Below are positions 34,734 through 41,851 of a stretch of 64,000 bases of DNA, piece after piece. The stretch comes from JAVMKJ01 sp031732855 (GTDB lineage Bacteria; Pseudomonadota; Gammaproteobacteria; Competibacterales; Competibacteraceae), in assembly GCA_031732855.1 (NCBI GenBank), contig JAVMKJ010000068.1, positions 1-64,000 of the forward strand, in the 5' to 3' direction. The position numbers and the translations under genes were made by a program. A model generated the notes under the pieces. It made no database searches. It saw only the letters and a list, made by a program, of their open reading frames with translations, and had not been told where the DNA came from. The number at the start of each line of letters is the position of its first letter. Within the stretch, counting starts at the first letter, position 1.

Positions 34734-35980
34734 TGGCGGCTTCCACCCGGCGCGGGCGCGGTTCCCACCCCGATCTTTATCAGGAAGTGACCGATCGCAT
34801 CGTGGCCATGATCGAGGCCGGCGCCGCCCCGTGGCGCAAGCCCTGGACCATGCTTCGACTCCCCGGCGTGCCCGCCTTGCCGATCAACGCCGCGACCGGC
34901 CAGTCCTATCACGGCATCAACGTGTTGCTGTTACTGCCATTATCCATGTTGTTCGGCGATCCGCGCTGGTGTAGCTACCGGCAGGCCGAAGCGCGCGGTT
35001 GGCAGGTGCGCCAGGGGGAACGGGGAACGCCGATTTGTTTTTACAAGCTGCTGGAGGTCGGGCCGGAGGATCGGGACGACCTGGGAGCGCTGGTGGGGGA
35101 GGGGGACGAAGCGGTCCGGACCGTGCCCCTGCTGCGGCGCTCCACCGTGTTTCATGCCTCGCAGATCGAGGGCCTGCCGACGCTGGAGGAGGCCTACGGC
35201 GTGGGCGAGCCCTGGCCGGAGGCAGCGTGGGACGCGGAGGCCCGCCTGGACGCGTTGCTGGCGCGCAGTGGAGCCGCGATCGAGCACCGGGGCGCTCGCG
35301 CCTACTACCAGCCGGGCGAGGACCGCATCGTCCTGCCGCCACGCGGGCGGTTTCCCAGCGCCGCGGCCTACTACGGGACGGCCTTTCACGAACTGGGGCA
35401 CTGGACCGGGCACGAACGGCGACTGAACCGGCCGTTCTCCTTCGACCGGAGCGCGCCGGACTACGCTCGGGAGGAGTTGCGCGCGGAACTGGCCAGCGCC
35501 TTTCTCAATGCCGAACTCGGCTGCCAGCACGATCTGGACGAGCACGCCGCCTATCTGGCGATGTACCTGGCACTGCTGCGCCAGGACAGGAAGGAAATTT
35601 TCCGGGCGGCCAAGGATGCCCAGGCCATCGCCGATCTGATCCTGGACCGGCATCCGCGTTTGCGGTTGGAACAGGGGATGGCCGTGCCCCGGACCGGGTC
35701 GCCGGAACCCGACGGGCTGATGCCCGCCACCGCCGATCCTCCGGCGCCGATCCGCACCTTTGACGATCTCCTGATCGCCCACCAGCGCCTGATCGGCGGG
35801 GCGCTGCGGGAGGTCGTCCGGCGTGGCGACGATGAGGGGTACTTGGGGCGGCTGATCCGCGATCTGGCAGCGGCCCTACCGATTTCGCCTACCGTGACCA
35901 CCGCGTTGCCTCAGAAGACGTTGATCGGCAAGTCGCGGCCAAATGAGCGAGCGCATGGGCCTGTTCTCGGTTGGGGGTGA
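34733..35980 (+). CDS. ArdC-like antirestriction protein (ssDNA-binding domain plus zincin)
   Basis: About 415 residues. The N-terminal domain (1-130) carries the DUF1738 pattern (YQEVTDRIVAMIEAGAAPWR, LPINAATGQSYHGINVLLLL, KAEARGWQVRQGERG-like). The C-terminal domain is a metalloprotease-like zincin with FHELGHWTGH (HExxH) and an ELRAELASAF segment. ArdC proteins on conjugative plasmids protect incoming DNA from restriction. Start at ATG 34733 with AGGAG 5 bases upstream. It fits the role of an early-expressed establishment gene. Confidence 0.82.
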   Translation: MAASTRRGRGSHPDLYQEVTDRIVAMIEAGAAPWRKPWTMLRLPGVPALPINAATGQSYHGINVLLLLPLSMLFGDPRWCSYRQAEARGWQVRQGERGTPICFYKLLEVGPEDRDDLGALVGEGDEAVRTVPLLRRSTVFHASQIEGLPTLEEAYGVGEPWPEAAWDAEARLDALLARSGAAIEHRGARAYYQPGEDRIVLPPRGRFPSAAAYYGTAFHELGHWTGHERRLNRPFSFDRSAPDYAREELRAELASAFLNAELGCQHDLDEHAAYLAMYLALLRQDRKEIFRAAKDAQAIADLILDRHPRLRLEQGMAVPRTGSPEPDGLMPATADPPAPIRTFDDLLIAHQRLIGGALREVVRRGDDEGYLGRLIRDLAAALPISPTVTTALPQKTLIGKSRPNERAHGPVLGWG

Positions 35981-36238
35981 TCCTTTATTGAGTAATACCA
36001 ATTCCCGGTAGATTTTGACTTTTACCGTGTAGGCTGGGATGAAGCGGAGCGAATCCCAGCATCGCTCAGCCGACGGCTGGGTTTCCGCTTCGCTCCAACC
36101 CAGCCTACCCGTTTCAATCAAACCTATCGAGAAACGGTATAAGTCCCTCTGATCCCCCTGGTAAAATGTGACCAAGAGTCTGCTCTGCGTCCAGTCTTCG
36201 CCTTTATATCATCACCACGTTTTTAGTTTACAAACAGC
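35981..36238. repeat. Imperfect inverted repeat element (36029-36108)
   Basis: The core is an 80-base inverted repeat: GTAGGCTGGGATGAAGCGGA at 36029 mirrored by CCGCTTCGCTCCAACCCAGC ending at 36108, with a 15-base loop. Such GTAGGCTGGG elements are a widespread class of repetitive palindromic sequences in proteobacteria. No gene is visible elsewhere in this gap. Confidence 0.65.
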
Positions 36239-36805
36239 TCAGTCCCCCGCTCGCCCCAGCGCATCATAAAGGGTACTCCGCGGAATCCCGAAGGTCCGGC
36301 ACACCGCCGCCTTGCTTTCTCCCCGACCCAAAGCCGCCCGAACCGCCTCCAGACGCTCCGCATCGAGGGCTCGTGGCCGCCCGCCGGCCCGGCCCCGCCG
36401 CCGGGCCGCCGCCAGGCCCGCCTTGATCCGTTCCTGGGTCAAGGCCCGCTCATACTGCGCCAGCGCCCCGAACAAGTGAAACAGCAGCTCCCCGTGCGGG
36501 GTCGCGGTATCCATCTGCTCGGTCAGCGAGCGAAAGCCGACCCTGGCGGTCTTCAACCCATTCACAATTTCGATCAGGTGGGGCAGCGACCGCCCCAACC
36601 GGTCCAACTTCCACACCACCAACACGTCCCCCGGCCGGAGAAACGCCAGTGCCTGGGCCAGACCCGGTCGGTCGTCACGGGCGCCGCTGGCCTTGTCCTG
36701 GAACAGATGGCGCTCGTCCACCCCCGCCGCCAATAATGCATCCCGCTGCAGGTCGGTGGTCTGCCGGTCGGAGTCGGACGACACTCGCATGTAACCGATC
36801 AACAT
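36239..36805 (-). CDS. Serine recombinase (resolvase/invertase family)
   Basis: 188 residues from the ATG at 36805. The N-terminal catalytic domain has the nucleophilic serine in YMRVSSDSDRQTTDLQRDAL and the KLDRLGRSLPHLI and AEYERALTQERIKAG-like signatures; the C-terminal Hin-type helix-turn-helix (SKAAVCRTFGIPRSTLYDAL) binds DNA. Tn3-type resolvases of this size resolve plasmid multimers or transposon cointegrates. No transposase of a Tn3 element is nearby, so it may act in multimer resolution or mark the edge of the inserted island. Confidence 0.88.
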   Translation of the reverse strand: MLIGYMRVSSDSDRQTTDLQRDALLAAGVDERHLFQDKASGARDDRPGLAQALAFLRPGDVLVVWKLDRLGRSLPHLIEIVNGLKTARVGFRSLTEQMDTATPHGELLFHLFGALAQYERALTQERIKAGLAAARRRGRAGGRPRALDAERLEAVRAALGRGESKAAVCRTFGIPRSTLYDALGRAGD

Positions 36806-37018
36806 ATCCGAAAACCCCCAAATGGAATTTCCGGACAGTCTAGCAATCCGGCCGGGTTTTTCGTACTCCTTAACCACCCGAAATCGGGGATTTTTTGCTC
36901 CGATCGTTGCCCTATCGAAAAACAGGTGTTTGGCGACATCCGTCAAAGCACCGAACTGGATGTGCATTGCAGATATTTGGGCTACAATATGGCCCACATT
37001 CCCCAAGAGAATCACCTC

Positions 37019-37282
37019 ATGTCTGAAAACACGGTTGTCCGTGCCCGCATCGACGAGCACATCAAGGAAGAAGCATCGACGGTGTTGGCGGCGATGGGCC
37101 TCACCGTGTCCGATGCGTTCCGCCTCCTGCTGACCCGCATCGCCCGCGAGAAGGCGCTGCCGTTCGAGCCGTTGGTGCCGAACGAAACCACCCTTGCGGC
37201 CATGCGCGAGGCCCGCGCCGGTAACCTCAAGCGCTTCGATAGCGTCGAGGCGCTGATGGCGGACTTGCATGCGAAGGATTGA
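37019..37282 (+). CDS. RelB/DinJ-family antitoxin
   Basis: 87 residues with an N-terminal ribbon-helix-helix (VVRARIDEHIKEEASTVLAA, then GLTVSDAFRLLLTRIA) and the PFEPLVPN segment typical of DinJ/RelB. It would neutralise the YafQ-type toxin encoded next and repress the operon. Its 3' end overlaps the toxin start by 14 bases. It is intact, whereas the toxin is interrupted. Confidence 0.85.
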   Translation: MSENTVVRARIDEHIKEEASTVLAAMGLTVSDAFRLLLTRIAREKALPFEPLVPNETTLAAMREARAGNLKRFDSVEALMADLHAKD

Positions 37283-37488
37283 GCGCACCGGCCAATTCAA
37301 GCGCGATTACCAGCGAGAAGCCAAGGGGCGCCGCGCCATGCTCGATGCGGAACTGATGCCCATCGTGAAAGCCTTGGCAGATGACCTGCCGCTGGAGCCG
37401 CGTCACCGCGACCACGCGCTGACCGGCGACTGGAAGGATCACCGAGACTGTCACGTCTAAGGTACTCCCCATTGTCAAGACCAAAATA

Positions 37489-38325
37489 TCAAGAAATTAA
37501 GATAGTGGCGGGTTGATAAGTATCCTGCTCTCCACAAGCTGGTTGGTTGCCGAAGTACACTTCGGCCGGTGTCCGATAGTCCAAAGATTGGTGTAACCGT
37601 TCGTAATTGTAGAAGTGGAAGAAATCCCGCAACCCCAGCCAGGCCGCCCGAACCGTCGGGATGTCCTGCAAATAGACATATTCATACTTGACCGTTCGCC
37701 AGAGTCGCTCCACGAAGATATTGTCCAAGGCCCGCCCACGTCCGTCCATGCTCACCTTAATCCCCCGATCCAGCAGCGGACGGGTGAAGCGCGTGGTGGT
37801 GAACTGAGCCCCCTGGTCGGTGTTGAAAATCTCACATTGCTTCCGGGCCAGGAGTTGTTCCACCGCGTCGATGCAAAAGTCCGCGTCCAGCGTGGTGCTG
37901 AGCGCCCAGCCGAGCACGTAGCGGCTGTACCAGTCGATGACGGCCATCAGGTAGACAAAGCCGGCCGCCAGTCGAACATACGTGATATCGGTGCTCCACA
38001 CCTGGTCGCAGCGGTCGATGACCAACCCGCGCAGCAAGTACGGGTAGACCGCATGATCCGGGTGGGGTTGGCTGAGGGCGGGCTTCGGGTAGACCGCCGC
38101 CAGGCCCATCGTGCGCAACAATCGCCGGACCCGCTTGGGGTTGACCTCATGCCCCGACTGCCGTAAGTGGGCCACCATCCGCCGCACGCCATAGTAGGGT
38201 GTCCGCGTGTATTGCTCGTCCAACAGGCGCATCAGCACCAGGTTGTCCGCGCTTTCGCCCGTCGGCCGGTAGTACAGGCCTGATCGGTTCACGCCCAGCA
38301 ACCGGCATTGCCACCGCACGCTCAA
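37489..38325 (-). CDS. IS3-family transposase OrfB (DDE integrase)
   Basis: 278 residues shown from the ATG at 38325, but probably made as an OrfAB fusion by frameshift. The rve core has the first aspartate in QVWSTDITYVRLA, the second in FNTDQGAQF and the glutamate in DNIFVERLWRTVKYE, with the typical IS3 ending RLHQSLDYRTPAEVYF. No internal stop is seen, so the element may be active. Confidence 0.92.
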   Translation of the reverse strand: MSVRWQCRLLGVNRSGLYYRPTGESADNLVLMRLLDEQYTRTPYYGVRRMVAHLRQSGHEVNPKRVRRLLRTMGLAAVYPKPALSQPHPDHAVYPYLLRGLVIDRCDQVWSTDITYVRLAAGFVYLMAVIDWYSRYVLGWALSTTLDADFCIDAVEQLLARKQCEIFNTDQGAQFTTTRFTRPLLDRGIKVSMDGRGRALDNIFVERLWRTVKYEYVYLQDIPTVRAAWLGLRDFFHFYNYERLHQSLDYRTPAEVYFGNQPACGEQDTYQPATILIS

Positions 38326-38345
38326 CGCCTCGTCGTGCGGGTCAA

Positions 38346-38651
38346 TCAGGTCTTTCCGGGCCGCGACGGCAGCGCCGAGGACTTTTTTTTGAGCCAGTCC
38401 CGTTCGGCAATCAATTGCCCGATCTGGCGGTGCAACTCGTCGATTTCCGCCTGCTGGCGGTCATCCGCAGGTCCTGGCTTACCGGAAAAGGCTGCGGGAA
38501 TCGCCGCCAGGGCCTGCTTCTTCCAGGTCGTGATCTGGGTGGCGTGGACGCCGTATTCCGTCGTCAACTCATTGACGGTCTTCAGTTGCCGGATGGCGTC
38601 CACCGCCACCTTGACCTTGAATTCCACACTATGCTTCTTGCGCATCGCCAT
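38346..38651 (-). CDS. IS3-family OrfA (transposase N-terminal helix-turn-helix)
   Basis: 101 residues with the IS3/IS911-type helix-turn-helix (RKKHSVEFKVKVAVDAIRQL, YGVHATQITTWKKQ) and leucine-zipper-like tail. The A8 run at 38383-38390 on the minus strand encodes LKKK; a -1 shift there leads into VLGAAVAARKDLIDPHDEAL and the OrfB frame. Confidence 0.9.
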   Translation of the reverse strand: MAMRKKHSVEFKVKVAVDAIRQLKTVNELTTEYGVHATQITTWKKQALAAIPAAFSGKPGPADDRQQAEIDELHRQIGQLIAERDWLKKKSSALPSRPGKT

Positions 38652-38851
38652 ATTTCGTCTAGCCTGTCGTTGAGGCCGACCATCTTAATCAGTGGTCTGA
38701 AATACGGGGAGCATCATAGTCAAGCCCGACCTGGTGTTGATCTACCGGAAGCCCGATGGCGAGGTGTTGCAGCTCGTGCGCCTCGGCTCGCATAGCGAGT
38801 TGGGTCTATGACCTAGCAGACACGACGATGATGGAAGGATGAAGGATAGGC

Positions 38852-39394
38852 ATGAGCATGAATGAATTTCGCCGACTGGCGGCGAAGATGGATCAGCACA
38901 TGCAACAGCTTGCGGCCCAAGGGGTCAACGACGCTCCGGCCATCATCCATCGCATGATGGGATACGTGCCCGATCTGCACCAGATCTGGGTCGGGACCAC
39001 CGACCATCAACTCCTTGCGCTGTCCCACGAATTCCCTGGGTTCTACCGCTACGCCCTCATCATGGAAGAAGCGTTTGAAGCCGAACGCCAGAAGGGATCG
39101 CGGCCCTATGACGGCCTGGCCACGCTTTCCGAACCGCACCAGCAACGGGCGGCTCACTTGCTGACAACGGCGGCCACCCTGGAGCGCGGTTATCAGGCTT
39201 TTCTTGAAAGCGGCAACGCAAAAGTCGCTCAGCCTCAAGTCCATGAGATGGACAAGCTCCATCAGCAATGGCTTTCCGATCTGGAAAGCTTCAAAAGTGC
39301 TTTACGTGCGCAGGGCGCAGAACCTATGGCATTGGAGTACGTGAATGAAGCGTTCGGACGCCTTGCCGAGCGCATCAAGAAGCTTGCAGGCTGA
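38852..39394 (+). CDS. Hypothetical helical protein
   Basis: 180 residues, all-helical in appearance, soluble (MSMNEFRRLAAKMDQHMQQL at the start; RLAERIKKLAG at the end). GAAGGATAGGC precedes the ATG. Not recognised. It lies between the toxin remnant and the convergent BREX operon. Confidence 0.55.
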   Translation: MSMNEFRRLAAKMDQHMQQLAAQGVNDAPAIIHRMMGYVPDLHQIWVGTTDHQLLALSHEFPGFYRYALIMEEAFEAERQKGSRPYDGLATLSEPHQQRAAHLLTTAATLERGYQAFLESGNAKVAQPQVHEMDKLHQQWLSDLESFKSALRAQGAEPMALEYVNEAFGRLAERIKKLAG

Positions 39395-39789
39395 AGTGGG
39401 CGTGACGGAATTTTCGGCGGTTCCGGCTTACAACCCCAAGGATCAATGGTTCGGACAGTTTTGGTTTTCAGCCTCGTGGCGGATGACGTATGAAACTTTT
39501 TGAAAAATCAGCGCTTCGAGCATCGGCAGCAGATCGAGCAAAATCAGCAAGTTATTTTTATCAAACTCCGGTCAACCCCTGAGTGTGATTTAATACCTCC
39601 TATGGAGGCTAACCTTTTGATTGTGATTGTTAGAATTGTCCGAAGTATTGAAGGATAGGAGTTTTGAATTAGATGATGGTATAAATAATCTGACTTGCTA
39701 CCAACCGCGCGCCGCTGTCACCGTGAGCGGCTTGCTCCACGCCCTGGAGGCGCTTTCCCAGTCACGCGTCATCAACTGATATCTCCGCT
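39395..39789. other. Intergenic stretch downstream of the BREX operon
   Basis: No gene supported. It is locally A+T-rich (about 39490-39690) compared with both sides, which fits a transferred-region junction. No clear terminator hairpin was found after the brxL stop codon. Confidence 0.4.
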
Positions 39790-41844
39790 TCAACCCATCC
39801 CGATTGCGAGGATCGCCGCCTTGGTCGGCGAGTCGTAGAACTGCCACTGGATTGCGGTCAGGATCGCGTCGGGGACCTCGGCGACATCCCGTTTGTTCTC
39901 GCTCGGGATCAGGATACGCTTCGCGCCAGCCTCGACGGCGAGCTGCATCCGCTCGGGGAGCGCCGACACCTTCAGCAGCATGCCCTGCACGCTCATCTCG
40001 CCGAGAACGACGGTCTGGTCCTGGATGGGCTTGGCCAGCAGACAAGACACCAGGGCGATAAAGAAAGCGACGGCGGTCTCCGCGCCTTCCTTGGCCTGAT
40101 TCAAGTTGATGGCCTGGACGGTGAAGTCGTAGGCCTTAAGGTCGTAATCGATCCCGAGGTTTTTGAGGTTGGCCTTGAGGTAGGCATCCGCCGTCTTGAT
40201 GGCTTCCTTCATTTTGGTGGAGAGATTTCCGAGCGGGATGATCCGGCCCGACCCACGGTTCATCTGCGTTTGCAGGAGGAAGAGCGCGAGCCGGTGATCG
40301 GCGGCGTCGGTTCCGATGGTATAGACGCTGCCCGGCGGGAGTCCGCCCTCGGCGATCAGGGCGCCGCCGCCCATCTCCGGGACGCGGACGAAGGTCTCCT
40401 GCCCTGACTCCTTGTCGATATACGAGAAGCTTGTGTCCCAGTACTCGAGACCACCCATCTTCTTGAGTTGCTCCTTGACGCGCCGACGCATCTCCATCGC
40501 CAACGCGAGGTACTCCTCGAGTTCCTCCTTCTTCACCTCACCGTCGGGGTGCAGGAGTTTGATCAACCCGGAGACCGTTTTTCGCGCCGCCTTCTGGTCG
40601 CGCCCGCCGAGGTGCGCGCCGAAGCGGAAGTGCTGGTCCGCGTAGTCGCCATAGCTACGCTTGCGCAGCTCGCGGAAGACCTCCGCCAGGTAGTCGGTCA
40701 CCAGGCCGAAATGGTCGGTGTAGGCGGCATCCGATGTTTTCTGGAACTCCCAGCCCGGCACATAAGCATGGATGCGGTCGTAGAAGGCGGTGTCCATCTC
40801 CTTGGGCATGGGATAGAAGAGATTGGACGTGCGGACGATGGTCTCGATATCGCCGTCGATGTTGCCCACGAAGACGATGGCGCCCTCGGCCGTGATGATG
40901 TCGCGGCCCCGGCTGAACGCACCGTCCTCCATGTAGCCCTTCATGATGTTGAGGCCGTTCTTGTCGGTGAAACGAATGCCGGCGGCCTCATCGAACGCGA
41001 CGACATCCCACAGGGCGACCAGACCACGCTGACCGGTACCGAGGTTGACGAACATCTGGGCCGTCGTCGTCTGCCCCCCCGAGATCAGGTGACAGTACGG
41101 GCTCAACTGCTGGTACACGAAGCTCTTGCCGGTTCCCCGCGGTCCAAGTTCGACGAGGTTGTAATTCTTCTCGACAAAGGGGACGAGGCGGAGCATGTAA
41201 TGCAGCTTGCGCCGTCGCGTGTAGTACGGATGCCCCGGCTCGTAGCCCATCGAGCGCAGCAGAAGGTCGAGCCACTGCTCCGTGGTGAACCGTCGCCGCG
41301 CGGCGACGAAGCTCTCGACGTTGCGCGTCGAGAGTTGGATGGGCCGCAGGCTCTCCACGAAGAACGGGCGGTTCTGGCCCTTGAAGATGAACGCGTCGTC
41401 GTAGCGCAGGACGATTTCGGCCCAGATGCCTCCCATGAGCAACCGGTCATGCTCGCGGACCAGGCGGTCGTCGATGTTGATGTAATCGAGGTTGAGGTTG
41501 GCCAGGCGCGCCCAATACTTGTCGTGCGTCTCGACCAGACGCACCGAAATCTTGTCGATGATTTCGTAGGTCGTGTGCTGCTTGATCGACGACTTCACCG
41601 CTTCGCGCTCGTCGGGCTTGACGTACTTCGCCGCGAGCGTCTCCCGCACGAACTCCAACCCCTCGCGGATCACCTCTTCGTCGGTGGACGCACAGTACTT
41701 GCCGAGCAGAAATTCGATGACGAACGCCGGGACGCCGAACGCGCTGCGCATCCTCCGCAGGAGATCCTTGCGCACGACCAGGCCGGGAAAGGTCTCGGTG
41801 GCCAGGCGGTCGAGTTCGTCGAGTTGCAGCGTTTCGTCGTTCAT
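39790..41844 (-). CDS. brxL: BrxL (Lon-like AAA+ protein of type 1 BREX)
   Basis: 684 residues. Walker A is GPRGTGKS at 234-241 and a Walker B-like LWDVVAFDEAAGI follows. The C-terminal domain resembles the Lon protease fold (FFIALVSCLL, VLGEMSVQGMLLKVSALPER, KRILIPSENKRDVAEVP). Where Lon has its catalytic serine (DGPSAG), this protein reads EGAETA, so the Ser-Lys dyad is not visible and proteolysis is doubtful. BrxL is required for phage defence in type 1 BREX. Last gene of the operon, 7 bases after pglZ. Confidence 0.92.
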   Translation of the reverse strand: MNDETLQLDELDRLATETFPGLVVRKDLLRRMRSAFGVPAFVIEFLLGKYCASTDEEVIREGLEFVRETLAAKYVKPDEREAVKSSIKQHTTYEIIDKISVRLVETHDKYWARLANLNLDYINIDDRLVREHDRLLMGGIWAEIVLRYDDAFIFKGQNRPFFVESLRPIQLSTRNVESFVAARRRFTTEQWLDLLLRSMGYEPGHPYYTRRRKLHYMLRLVPFVEKNYNLVELGPRGTGKSFVYQQLSPYCHLISGGQTTTAQMFVNLGTGQRGLVALWDVVAFDEAAGIRFTDKNGLNIMKGYMEDGAFSRGRDIITAEGAIVFVGNIDGDIETIVRTSNLFYPMPKEMDTAFYDRIHAYVPGWEFQKTSDAAYTDHFGLVTDYLAEVFRELRKRSYGDYADQHFRFGAHLGGRDQKAARKTVSGLIKLLHPDGEVKKEELEEYLALAMEMRRRVKEQLKKMGGLEYWDTSFSYIDKESGQETFVRVPEMGGGALIAEGGLPPGSVYTIGTDAADHRLALFLLQTQMNRGSGRIIPLGNLSTKMKEAIKTADAYLKANLKNLGIDYDLKAYDFTVQAINLNQAKEGAETAVAFFIALVSCLLAKPIQDQTVVLGEMSVQGMLLKVSALPERMQLAVEAGAKRILIPSENKRDVAEVPDAILTAIQWQFYDSPTKAAILAIGMG

Positions 41845-41851
41845 GCGGTCC

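Larger units (their letters stand above)
37458..38718 (-). mobile_element. IS3-family insertion sequence
   Basis: A 1261-base element inserted in yafQ, flanked by a 3-bp duplication GTC (37455-37457 and 38719-38721). Imperfect terminal inverted repeats of about 26 bases match at 18 positions (TAAGGTACTCCCC at the left end against TATGATGCTCCCC at the right end, both followed by AGACCA at positions 21-26). It carries orfA and orfB on the minus strand with a run of eight A residues between them suited to -1 frameshifting. Confidence 0.92.
37269..38811 (+). pseudogene. YafQ-type mRNA interferase toxin split by IS3-family insertion
   Basis: The first 63 codons (37269-37457) encode MRRIERTGQFKRDYQREAKG through DWKDHRDCHV. 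The frame then enters the IS and stops at once. The rest resumes at 38722 and encodes KPDLVLIYRKPDGEVLQLVR and RLGSHSELGL to a stop at 38811. Joined across the 3-bp duplication GTC, they give one normal-length YafQ with the conserved LIYRK and GSHSEL segments. The toxin is therefore disabled. Confidence 0.9.

Noticed and set aside
36806..37300. N-terminal extension of the serine recombinase
   Set aside because: The extra residues are antisense to the antitoxin gene; resolvases start at the MLIGYMRVSS equivalent, which is at 36805.
39600..39657. 18-codon ORF starting ATGGAGGCTAACC downstream of brxL
   Set aside because: Too short, no conservation evidence, and its apparent ribosome site overlaps its own start.
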